DNA of 64,000 nucleotides from Xanthoparmelia taractica (lineage: Eukaryota; Ascomycota; Lecanoromycetes; Lecanorales; Parmeliaceae), in the NCBI GenBank assembly GCA_033085395.1, contig JANQBS010000185.1:1-64000 (forward strand), written 5' to 3'. The translations under genes and the position numbers were made by a program. Shown here one piece after another: positions 55,059-64,000 of this stretch (its first letter is position 1; each line of letters opens with the position of its first letter). Below the pieces are notes generated by a model. The model saw nothing but the letters and a program-made list of their open reading frames with translations, did not search any database and was not told the DNA's origin.

Positions 55059-56503
55059 TCAACCACCATCCCTCTTGATCCTCAGGCTCCCGAACCGCTT
55101 CCTCAATTTCCCCGCTCCGCTCGAGCTCCGACGCACGCCTAGTTCCCACTCCGCGTATTTTTGCCCGTCGCTCACGGGCTGCGATTGTCCTTCTACGCTC
55201 ATGGGGCGCCGGTGGGTGGCGGGCGTGGTCATTTCGATGCCGTCGGATGCGTGGCGGGAGTGGGATTTGTGTTGCTTGAGGGCTTTTTCGAGGGAGTAGG
55301 AGGGTTCGCCTTTGCCTTTGAGGTCTTCGGGGTGGTATTGCTGGTGGTGGTGGGGATGCGTTAGCCTGCGATGCTTGTTCCTTTTCTTTTTGTTTTTTTG
55401 GGGGGGAGGGTAGGGGGGGGCAGTGGAAGGATGGGATAGGATAGAGGGGAGGGAGGGGGAGGTTACCACGCCGGGCCAGCGCTTGTAGGCTCCACCTTCG
55501 GGGGAGTTCTCGATCATCATGTCCGTGCCCTCTTGATATTCGTACACGTTGCCGTATCTGTCCTCCATCCCGGGAGGGACCATGGCGACGCCGTCCAACG
55601 GACGGTGTTTCTCGACGCTGTCTTGGGTCATTTCTCGCGGGGTTGCTTTCAAGGCTTCTTCGTTTGTTGTGCTGACGGCTTCAACGGGGCTGTCTACGTA
55701 GGAGACGTTTCGAGCCAGTAGCGTGGCGTCGTACGGTCCGTCGTGGTGGAAGCCGCCGCCAATCGTATCCATACGGTCAATGGTGTCGGACCCGACTATG
55801 TGCTTCCTGCGAAGATGCGGGTGACGGTTTGCTACTTTGGCATCGCGTTTGATCATGTCGAGGGGTCGGTGGGATTGATCTCCTGGGTAGCGCTGAGTGA
55901 GGGAGCTGCCGCGGCGGCGGTGCCCGTCGGTGGTCGTTGAGTTTCGTCCTCCTGTCGAAGTGGGGATCTGCGTCGAGTCCATGCTTTGACGGGTGGGCGT
56001 GGTGGGCGAATAGGATCCATCGAAATCCGGAAATGCTTCCTGGCGGTATGTAGAAGTGGAGAAGCGGTCATTCCGTGGGCTGGCGGATTGCGGCGGAGAT
56101 GGATAGGCGGTTGAAGAGGCATTGCGGTAAGGGTTGTTGCTTGAGCGGTCCGAGACTGATGGGGTGGGCTCCTGGGAGGAAGGTGAGTGGATCGAGCGGA
56201 CGGAGACGGACGGAGGCGTCTTTTGAAGTTGTTTGGATGATGATGGGTTGTTTGACCGGACGGAGGATGAAGGTGTTATCTGAGGCTCGGTATGAGAGCT
56301 ACTGGACGAGCGATCTTGGGATTGTGGGGCGAAGGTCGAATTGTAGTGCGTGCCTGGGCCCGTTTCTGCACAGGGGTCGGGGGCGTTGAGAGGGTCGAGA
56401 AGGTACCGGCTTGCCTGGAAGAATGTCAGTCCACCGGTCATAGGGGAAAGCACAATTGAGGCTGCCTTGTACATACCCAGTGCTTATCTTCGGAGCTTTC
56501 CAT
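55059..56503 (-). CDS. pal1: Pal1-family cell morphology protein (418 aa, or 460 aa with retained intron)
   Basis: Exons 56477-56503 (MESSEDKHW), 55467-56414 and 55059-55340, 1,257 bp. The junction gives KHWASRYLLDPLNAPDPC, the standard Pal1 start. The conserved core reads SLTQRYPGDQSHRPLDMI, HLRRKHIVGSDTIDRMDT, GPYDATLLARN, EKHRPLDGVAMVPPGMEDR and TDMMIENSPEGGAYKRWPGV. Pal1 is a membrane-associated protein of growing tips and division sites that works with Sla2 in fission yeast to keep cylindrical shape. The second intron (55341-55466, GTAACC..CAG, with GCTAAC before the acceptor) is 126 bp, a multiple of three, and has no stop. Splicing is therefore inferred from signals and family spacing, not forced by frame. 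Confidence 0.9.
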
Positions 56504-56863
56504 ATTGGCTTTGAAGGGAGGATAGAGAATTGCTGTCAATGAATGCTAGGTCTTCTGTGTATATATTGATAGTAGTATAGGTGATACGAGTGTTTGTTTG
56601 AGATAAGATAAGTCGAGATTTGCTATGTTGTTAAGAAGCTGGCGACCTTCCCCTCGGGAGCCATATTGCTCAAGTACCTTACTTTAGCCTGGTATAGTAA
56701 TCTATACTAACTAATAGTACGCAGCTGCCACGCGGATTATTCGCTTAATAATGCCTTATCCACGCCATCTGCTGACTGAAAGGACCCTTATCGATTATCA
56801 TACGCCCGCTAAGACCGGGACCTTTCCATCATCACGATGCAACAATTATACTGAAGAGAAGCT
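56504..56863. promoter_or_regulatory. divergent promoter of pal1 and USB1
   Basis: 360 bp between two starts on opposite strands, moderately AT-rich with TAGTAT/ATACTA repeats around 56690-56715. No defined element was identified. Confidence 0.5.
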
Positions 56864-57970
56864 ATGGTTCTTGTCGATTATTCCGATAGCGATACCTCGG
56901 ATACTCCTCAGCCTGACCAAATGCACAGCAAAAGCCAGAGCTCCCGTGGAATCAAAAGAAAGCACAGCTCAACCTCCGAGTCTACTCTTCCACCTTTGCC
57001 GCAAAGCTTCCATGACCTCTATGTTTCCCCAGCTAGAGTCAGCAAACAAGATGACCCTACCCTACACGGTGGACGTCAGAGAATTAAGCCTCACGTTGAG
57101 GGTAATTGGCCTACCCATGTCTACGTAGAGTGTGAGTCCATCGAACAGTCTCAATGGCTTTGGTTTCACTTGAACGCGAGCTTATGGCGTGGAGGGTTTC
57201 CTTCAACAGAATTTTCGGCCCATCTCAGCCATATCTTAACCAATTTCAGCGATGCGGAATCTCCTCAAGAGCATCAAGTCCACAGTCTTCTAAGGAGTGA
57301 CCTTGGAACAGAGTTGCCTCTTCATATCAGTCTCTCAAGGCCAATTGTATTGCTCGCACATCAACGACAGCCCTTTCTTGACAATTTGACCCGCGCCATC
57401 AGCAAGACAAGTCTTAGCCCGTGCGTTCAAATTAGCCGTAGAGTAAACCCTCTGCTGACCAAGTGTCTCAGTTTCAAGGTAGCTGCAAGAGGATTGGAGT
57501 GGGTCGCCAACTATGAGAACACACGCTGGTTCTTGGTGCTCAAGCTAGAGAAAGCGCCTCAGAATGGCCTCAACACGCTTCTTCACCTCTCAAATCAGAC
57601 GGTCGTGGGCTTTGGACAGCCGTCCCTCTATACAGACTCGTTGCAATCCTCGGTCGACGGCCAATGGGGGAAACGTCAAGCAGGCAATGTAAGGCGCTCG
57701 AAAGAGACCAGACGAGCTGCTTCATCATCTCCCATGAGCGGTTCCGGACCATCGAACGATATCGACATGTCGTCGAGTTTTCATATTAGCATTGGCTGGA
57801 CATTGGGTGCTCCTGCGCAGGGTCTGAGGGAAAGGTTGAAGACCACTGGCATTGATCTTCAAGCTATTAAAATTGACGTTCACACTGTCAAAGTGAAGAT
57901 AGGTAACGGCATCACAGCCATATCCTTGGCAATGAAGGTAGACAATTCGAATAAAATCATTGAGATTTGA
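56864..57970 (+). CDS. USB1: U6 snRNA 3'-phosphodiesterase Usb1/Mpn1 (368 aa)
   Basis: A single-exon gene from the ATG at 56864. Both catalytic HxS motifs of the 2H phosphoesterase fold are present: LHISLSRP (His154, Ser156) and FHISIGW (His307, Ser309). The N-terminus begins MVLVDYSDSDTSD, the usual acidic start of fungal Usb1, followed by a basic GIKRKHSS and then the family segment NWPTHVYVE. Usb1 trims the 3' oligo-U end of U6 snRNA in the nucleus and leaves a protective phosphate end, stabilising the spliceosome RNA. An insert between the lobes (QWGKRQAGNVRRSKETRR and on) is basic and probably disordered. It shares a promoter region with pal1. Confidence 0.92.
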   Translation: MVLVDYSDSDTSDTPQPDQMHSKSQSSRGIKRKHSSTSESTLPPLPQSFHDLYVSPARVSKQDDPTLHGGRQRIKPHVEGNWPTHVYVECESIEQSQWLWFHLNASLWRGGFPSTEFSAHLSHILTNFSDAESPQEHQVHSLLRSDLGTELPLHISLSRPIVLLAHQRQPFLDNLTRAISKTSLSPCVQISRRVNPLLTKCLSFKVAARGLEWVANYENTRWFLVLKLEKAPQNGLNTLLHLSNQTVVGFGQPSLYTDSLQSSVDGQWGKRQAGNVRRSKETRRAASSSPMSGSGPSNDIDMSSSFHISIGWTLGAPAQGLRERLKTTGIDLQAIKIDVHTVKVKIGNGITAISLAMKVDNSNKIIEI

Positions 57971-58561
57971 AGTATTGTCAGAGAAGTACTCTAGCATACC
58001 TCGTTTAAGGCTGAATGCGGCTATAAAAGCTTTTTACATACTATAAAACGACTATCGTCACATGAAACGACCGCTATTGTTTCTTCTTAAATATCAAAGA
58101 ATTTGATGAACATAAGTAGAAATTGCTGGCGTTGAGTATTCTTTTTGAGTTAGATCTAGGGCTCAGGTAGCAGCCGATCGGCTAGAGTATCGGGGCCGTC
58201 ACCGTAACCCTAAGGTAATCAAGAAACTTCTTTCGCAGAGACGAAGCCGACACAAAAGCATTCCTTTTACTATAATATATCATTACTCAAAGATCAATTC
58301 AATTATCTTATATCTTTCTATTAAGTAATCGTTAATTCAACGCTCGTTGTTCAGTAAACGCTAACTAATTCGGAGAAGCTTGATATGAGATCGCTAATCT
58401 AAAGGGGCTGAGGCGATGCTTCTTTTGAATCCTACCGTGATCCTACTGTGACATCGCTGCGCCCCCCAACATGTGCCTTCAAAACAAAACAATTTCCGTT
58501 GTTTTATATTCGCACACCCTCAGTCTCTATCCCTCTGTTATCATCTCTTACCATTTCAATA
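57971..58561. other. intergenic region with possible old repeat remnant
   Basis: From about 58060 to 58400 the sequence is AT-rich with CpG retained and few CpA, like the RIPed blocks elsewhere. It may be a short solo LTR or element fragment touched by RIP. No ends were recognised. The last 100 bases are the leader of the kelch gene. Confidence 0.4.
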
Positions 58562-60675
58562 ATGCTTGTATTCTGGCTTCTCTTCTTTGTCAGTGTTTAT
58601 ATTCCTATAGGAGCGTGCGTCCTTGCTGTTTCGGATCCGGTTTATCGTAACCCATCTCTCGCTGACAAGCTCACCACCCGTCAAGCTGCGGGCTCAGTTC
58701 TCGCTTCACAATTCGTACGGCGAGCTTTCCAGGGCTGTAAGTGCTGGTGTAATCTTAGATCCATCCATCTGACCGTAACATATTGCCCAACAGCTATTGT
58801 CGTTGGAAACTGGCTCTATATTGACGGAGGTGAAATCTCCTACAACAGTGGAGGGCTTAAATATCAGTACTGTAAGCGTTGAGCCGTACGGTGAACTAGC
58901 TCCATCTATTGACGAAATGCGCGTTAGCAACAACACTGCTCTCTGTTGATCTATCGCAAAATTGGACCAACGGAAGCGTTGTGATGCAATCGAATCCCAA
59001 GCCCAGCGGCGTCCCGAATTTAAACAGCCCTTCACTTTGGTACGATCAAAATACTGGCCTCATTTACTCCGGATTCGCTGGTTGGAACTCGACTTTCGGA
59101 GACCGTCCAGATCTGCCTCCATTGTCCCTCTGGTCATTCAAGCCTGACGGGACCGGAGATGGATTTTGGAATCAAGTGATAGGGTCGAGCTCGCCGGTTT
59201 GGCAAGGCGTGGTACGTCCAGCTGAACCGCTCACGGCTTTTAGCCCTACGACGGCCTTGTTACTTGGCGGGACCCATGAACCGTATGAAAACTCCTCGCC
59301 CGAAAATCTCTTGCGGGGAATGGTGCAGTTCGATATACAGAATCGATCGTTTACGAATGCGACAGCCGATTGCTGTAATGCCACCAATGGGGTTTACAGA
59401 GGTGGGATGCAGTACGTCCCGTCTTTCGGGCCGGAGGGCGTATTCATTGCCATGGGAGGTATCAATGGGGCCGGTCCCCTCAACAGTAGCAATTATGAAC
59501 TCGTTCCATTCGGCACAGTCTCTGTATACGACCCTACAGCGAAGGTTTGGTGGAATCAGACTACTACTGGAACCCCACCGAATCCGAGATCCGAATTCTG
59601 TGTAGCTGGAGTAAATTCCACAAATGAAACCTACGAGATGTAAGTTCAGTACCTGCTTCGAAGTTTCCTGAATCTTCGTTGATCATCTGTTTCAGCTTTG
59701 TGTATGGAGGCTACGATGCCGCTTTTGGGAATGGATCCGTCCAATTCGATACCATCAGCATCCTTAGTCTACCAGCATTTCATTGGATTAGCGTTCCATA
59801 TCCTCCCGAGAAACCACGCAACGGTCACTCCTGCAATGCGGTAGGAGGAAGCCAGATCATTAGTATTGGTGGCGCGGATCCGAACATTGATTTATCCACA
59901 CCAGCCCTCAAGAATCTAGTCAAGTATCTTACTTTCAACTCCACCCCGGATCCCTTTCAGCAAGGTCTAGCCATCTTCGATATGACATCGCTTCAATTCG
60001 CCAGCCAATACACTGCAAATGCTCCGCCTTATGAGCAATCTGATCCGGTAAAACAGTTCTACTCGCAATCCCAACAGTAAGCCCGCAACCAACTTCCTCT
60101 GTAAGAGTACCCATCTGATACATCAACAGAGGCTATGTCGAGCATCTCACTCCGGAAGTCGCCTCATTAATGCAAGTCAAACATTTCACGAATAGTAGCA
60201 GTAAGTAACCGCATCCTAAAACTTCCATCTCCACAATTAAAACCTCATTCACAACCCTACCCCAGCTTCCTCCAACTCCAGCATCAACGCAACCGCCTGA
60301 AGCCCAACCTCATCACATCACTCAACCTCCCACGCCGGCGCAATAGCAGGCGGCACAGTCGGTGGGATCTGCGGCCTTGCGCTTTTCGCCCTCCTCGCAT
60401 ACCTCCTCTTCCGCTCTCGAAACCGAAGAGCAGCCGCAACTCCTAAGGATCCACGAAAAGAGGTATCGGAAAAGGATTCGGACCAACCGACGCCACGACA
60501 ACCGTATCCAGCTGAACTAAAGGAGGATGGTCGAGGGTTGGAGATGGGCGGGGCGGGGTTGCAGGAGCTGTCGGAAGAGCAGAGGTCGGAGATGGATGGT
60601 TCGAGGGTTAATGAGTTACCTGGGGATGGGAGAGTGGCGGAATCAAGGGGGCATGGAGTAGAAAGACGAGTTTGA
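58562..60675 (+). CDS. secreted/membrane-anchored kelch-repeat protein (about 581 aa)
   Basis: Six exons: 58562-58736, 58794-58871, 58928-59639, 59696-60076, 60130-60200 and 60347-60675, 1,746 bp in frame. The ATG at 58562 opens a signal peptide (MLVFWLLFFVSVYIPIGACV). Kelch/galactose-oxidase-like blades follow: VVGNWLYIDGGEIS, LIYSGFAGWNS, TALLLGGTHEPY, VFIAMGGINGAG, FVYGGYDAAFGNG and QIISIGGADPN, with many N-glycosylation sequons. One TM (GGICGLALFALLAYLLF, about residues 478-494) and a basic, then Pro/Glu-rich tail close it. This plan is common for fungal surface kelch proteins of unknown ligand. The last intron (60201-60346) is uncertain: using the earlier acceptor near 60268 would end the protein at SINATA before the TM. 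Confidence 0.82.
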
Positions 60676-61889
60676 AGGGGAAATTAGATACGTGTGGGCT
60701 TTCACCAGTCTTCTGGTGCTGTAGTGATAAGTACAATATATATATGTATATTGAATCAGAATAGAAAGACGAAGAGAAATTGAACATCGACTATAGAGAA
60801 TCAGTAATGATTCGAAGGAAGCCATTTGATCATTTGTCCTCACATCCTGCATATATCATGAACAAATACGACCCTTCTCATTGCTCAACTCGAAACCTCG
60901 TCAATTCTGCTTTCATGCGACAGCGGGTCGCAGTCTATTTTCATTCCTTTTGTTTCGCTTGCGATGTAGCGGACCATCAACCCTCTTTGAGCGAGAAGTT
61001 ATTCTTGGGGCCAACAGTCATCTTCAGGCAGCAATATGCCTTGGCGTCTTGTCAATGCAAGAGAGAATTTTTTTTTTTTTTTTTTTAAATAAATGCTGTA
61101 CAGCATCGACTCCTCGTAACGCTCTCCGTGGTCAACTGAGTAAAATAGGTAGTTATCGTCCCATCCCCGGAAGAACCGCCAAGGTGAGTGAGGTGCTACA
61201 GAGTGAGTCTGCTAGTGCGTGCGTTCCACTTCTCATTGCAATTGCAGTCGGTCACCCACTCACTACCTGCACTCCCCCAACCCAACCTGCCCTTTCACAC
61301 CATTGAGCAAAAACCCTCGGGGCCCCTTCCTCCTTTCCTCCTGACTCTAAAGCACCAGCACTAAATCTGCCCGCCGGCCGAGCATGTATCCTATCCTGCC
61401 CCAAGGAATTCACATATCCACCCCGCCACCAGCATCACAAGCGCCAAGTCCGGCGCCAGCCCAGCCCCGCCACGCCCCGCCCACAAAGCTGTGTTATATC
61501 GCGCCCAATCTTGGCATCATGCAGTAGTAGCGGCGGCGCTGCTCATCATCGCGCGCGCATGCTCGGGGCAGATTAGTCTTTAGAATATTTAGGTTCCACC
61601 GCCCCCCCCCTCCCGGGTTTCTGCGTGATGCGAAGAAAATGCCTCGCGTCACGCGTGGACCTGGCGCGCGCCCCAGCTCGCTGGCTGGCCAGGAAACCGA
61701 CTAAATAAACTACGGACTTTGGATGCACAGCGTGTAAAGTTTAGATTTAGTCCGCTGTCTGTTGCTGGCGATGCGGGGTCCCAGCCGCCCCCCTTCGCCG
61801 CGGCGAGGTCCACCATTTGCGAGCTCGTCCAGACGACGCGCGTGGTCGCCGGCGCGGATGTCGAGGCCGTGGCGGAGAGGATCAACGCT
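60676..61889. other. intergenic region, partly very GC-rich
   Basis: A poly-T run of about 19 lies at 61068-61086. From 61330 to 61860 the sequence is GC-rich with CGCGCG and CCCCCCCC runs. No gene was supported. The sharp switch to AT-rich sequence after 61890 marks the start of the hAT block. Confidence 0.45.
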
Positions 61890-64000
61890 CCCAATGGTCG
61901 ACCAACCAACTACCAACTAACAGTTTCAACTGGTTCGGGTACTAACAGTTTGAACCAGTTTAATGATTTCCTAGGTAGTTGGTCGACTGGTTCACTTTTA
62001 ATCAACTAATAGTTGAACTGTTAGTCGACTGATTCAAATTATATATAATTTGTGGTTACGAATATTTGATCACGACTGCGTATATCTAGTAGCGATCAGA
62101 GAAATAATCGCCTCCCACACATCATTAACTCATTATTCAACAACCACATCACTATGGACCACAGCAACGATGAGTCTGATCTATCAGATACTCTCTCTAC
62201 TCTTAAGACTCCATTTAATATCGCCGCTAGGTTCGTGGTGTAGAAATTGATGGAGGTCAGGAGGATTAATTCTATCTCTGGGGGGTCTCTAGGCTATGTA
62301 TGTACCCGCATAGCCGTGCGCATATAAGAATGAAACAGGGGTTGGAGAAGGACCGAGAGCACCCCCTGATTGCCAACACGAGGTGCTGCAGCATCATTTC
62401 CAACACGTGGCCTCCACCAAGATCGCCAGGCACACGCGTAATGTGCTCAATCGAAGACCAATGATCCCATTCCCACCCGACCAACCCTCTCAAAAGAAAC
62501 GCACTCCTAAAATAGCTATCCTATAGAACTCGAAAGATCATAGACCACTAGCTAAGATGTCTATTAAAGTTCTATAAAGATCTCAAGAGTTAAAGAAAGC
62601 ATTTAAAGCATCTGAAGACTCCGCTACGCGAAATACATTAGAAATACCTGACAATTAATCTCAAGCATCGAAATCTTTCTCCTACTTCAAGAGACCAAGG
62701 TCAAAGTCTTTATATATTTATTAACACATTCACATTTAAGGCGACAATATGATTTATAATCGCTATAGCAAGAGCTATAAAATTAGTGACGATATTAAGA
62801 TTATATCTCGTCACTTGAAAGAGAGATATTTAATCGATTTCACGACTAATAGCATCGCTAAAAAAAAAAACGAGATAAAATAACTATAGATATAGCTATT
62901 CTACGTGAGATTAAGATTAATCGTTAAGTAGAGAAGAAAAGAAGAAAGAAATTAATAAAAATTAACCTAAACAAGAATACTCTAAAATATCTCTATCTTC
63001 AATAAACCGTTGACTGTAATATCGCCTTTAATTAAGTTAGAAATATATACTTTCGAGCCTTCTTAGAATACGTTAATCCCGCGATTAATCGAATACTTTC
63101 TAACTCAAATATCACTATAAAAACCCATGCTAAAGATCTATTTGCTAAGGGAAAGTAAAGACTACGTTATATGCTAGCAATAGCTCTATTAGATATTCAC
63201 ATCATATACGATATATAAATATTATTAAATTATCTAGGACTGCTAATAGTAGTTACGTATTTCACTAAGAAGAACTTTAAATTACACGCAGTGACTCTCG
63301 GACTTAAGAAGTTGAAAGAAAATCACTCAGGCCTAAATCAAGCGGCATATATCCTCGTTATACTCGACGATTTCGGGATTCACAATAAGTTAAGCTACAT
63401 GATTATAAACAATATCGATTCTAATAACTATCTTATTGCTACTATTACTACTACTTTAAATAAAGAAAAAAGCTTTTATAATGCTTATCAACGACGTCTT
63501 AGATGTAATAATCACATTATTAATCTAGCTATCCAGGTCTTTCTCTTTTAAAAAAATAGTCAATAACTATAAATTTCTAGAGAATCTCGTTAACTCTTTA
63601 TTCGATACTTAGCTAAATTAGTAACGAAGACTAAGACCTCTCGATAAACTATATAATATTATTATATAAATTATAAAAAGCCCTTAGCGTATTCAATCCT
63701 TTAAAGATTAAATCGCTTAGGGCCTTATATCACATCGTAACAATAGCACTAGATGAAATTCTTGATATAATATGCTTAATTAGACTATTAAAAAGATTAA
63801 GATATCAATTATAATCGTTAACAACGAGGAACCTAAGTTATCTATTAATCTACTTAGTGCTGAGAAGTAAAAAATACTCGATTATATTCGCGACTTTCTA
63901 TAGATCTTTCACGATGCTACGAAGGCTATTAAAGGCCGTGCAGCGACTTTAGATGAAGTTCTTCCTTCTATAAACTTCTTAGCTATTTATTTTAAATATA
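61890..64000 (+). mobile_element. RIP-degraded hAT-family DNA transposon, runs off the window
   Basis: 61890-62040 is packed with short inverted and direct motifs (AACTGGTTC, GAACCAGTT, GTCGACTGGTTC, GTCGACTGATTC), as in the subterminal repeats of hAT elements. An ATG at 62154 opens MDHSNDESDLSDTLSTLKTP. Near 62380-62470 the frame reads LQHHFQHVASTKIARHTRNV, which fits a BED-type finger. At 63291-63551 it reads NQAAYILVILDDFGIHNKL, YMIINNIDSNNYL and RLRCNNHIINLAIQVFLF, the catalytic-core wording of fungal hAT transposases. Stops are frequent and, from about 62500 on, CpA is depleted. The dimerisation domain lies beyond the window. The first 350 bases of the gene look less mutated than the rest. 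Confidence 0.82.

Noticed and set aside
1..64000. CRISPR arrays, rRNA and tRNA genes
   Set aside because: No regularly spaced repeats, rRNA core sequences or tRNA-like cloverleaf sequences were recognised by eye; a covariance-model scan would be needed to exclude tRNAs fully.

Overview
The window is nuclear DNA of a filamentous ascomycete (Pezizomycotina; a Dothideomycete is my guess, not proven). The evidence is short 45-75 bp introns with GT..AG ends, orthologues of fungal housekeeping genes (ATG14, LEU4, PEF1, USB1, pal1, a CAF120/SKG3-like protein), a fungal-rhodopsin-domain receptor, and blocks of AT-rich DNA in which CpA/TpG is depleted but CpG is kept, the signature of repeat-induced point mutation (RIP). 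All exon structures below were built by hand by joining reading frames across splice sites; most coding sums come out as whole codons with no internal stop.

Layout. 1-3.1 kb: a RIP-degraded Ty3/gypsy element on the minus strand, cut by the window edge. 3.3-24.5 kb: a gene-rich arm with a conserved nuclear-type unknown, a seven-TM rhodopsin-family receptor, an intracellular V8-like serine protease, ATG14, a 951-residue disordered basic protein, a glycine-rich RNA-binding protein, a ChaC-type gamma-glutamylcyclotransferase, a naphthol-reductase-like SDR and a broken P-loop gene. 24.9-30.8 kb: one transposon island. I read it as a tyrosine-recombinase (Ngaro/PAT-type) retroelement with split direct repeats A1...B1-A2-B2, RIP-mutated inside, into which two un-RIPed LTR insertions have landed: a 142 bp solo LTR with duplication GCTCT, and a complete 1,191 bp gag-only element with identical 142 bp LTRs and duplication ACGAG.

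31-61 kb: a carboxymuconolactone-decarboxylase-like pseudogene sits between the island and a large single-exon NACHT (NLR-like) gene with about 17 diverged ankyrin-like 'ITEEV' repeats plus C-terminal ankyrins. After that come a small secreted four-cysteine protein, PEF1, LEU4, a small membrane protein divergent from a CitE-like lyase, an NTF2-like protein, the PH-domain CAF120-like protein convergent with Pal1, USB1 divergent from Pal1, and a secreted/membrane-anchored kelch protein. From about 61.9 kb to the end lies a RIP-degraded hAT transposase gene running off the window.

The genes do not form one metabolic cluster. The core arm is ordinary housekeeping. The accessory interest lies in the nested transposon island, the adjoining NLR-like gene, the signal-less V8-like protease and the four-cysteine secreted protein. 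No tRNA, rRNA or CRISPR was recognised.
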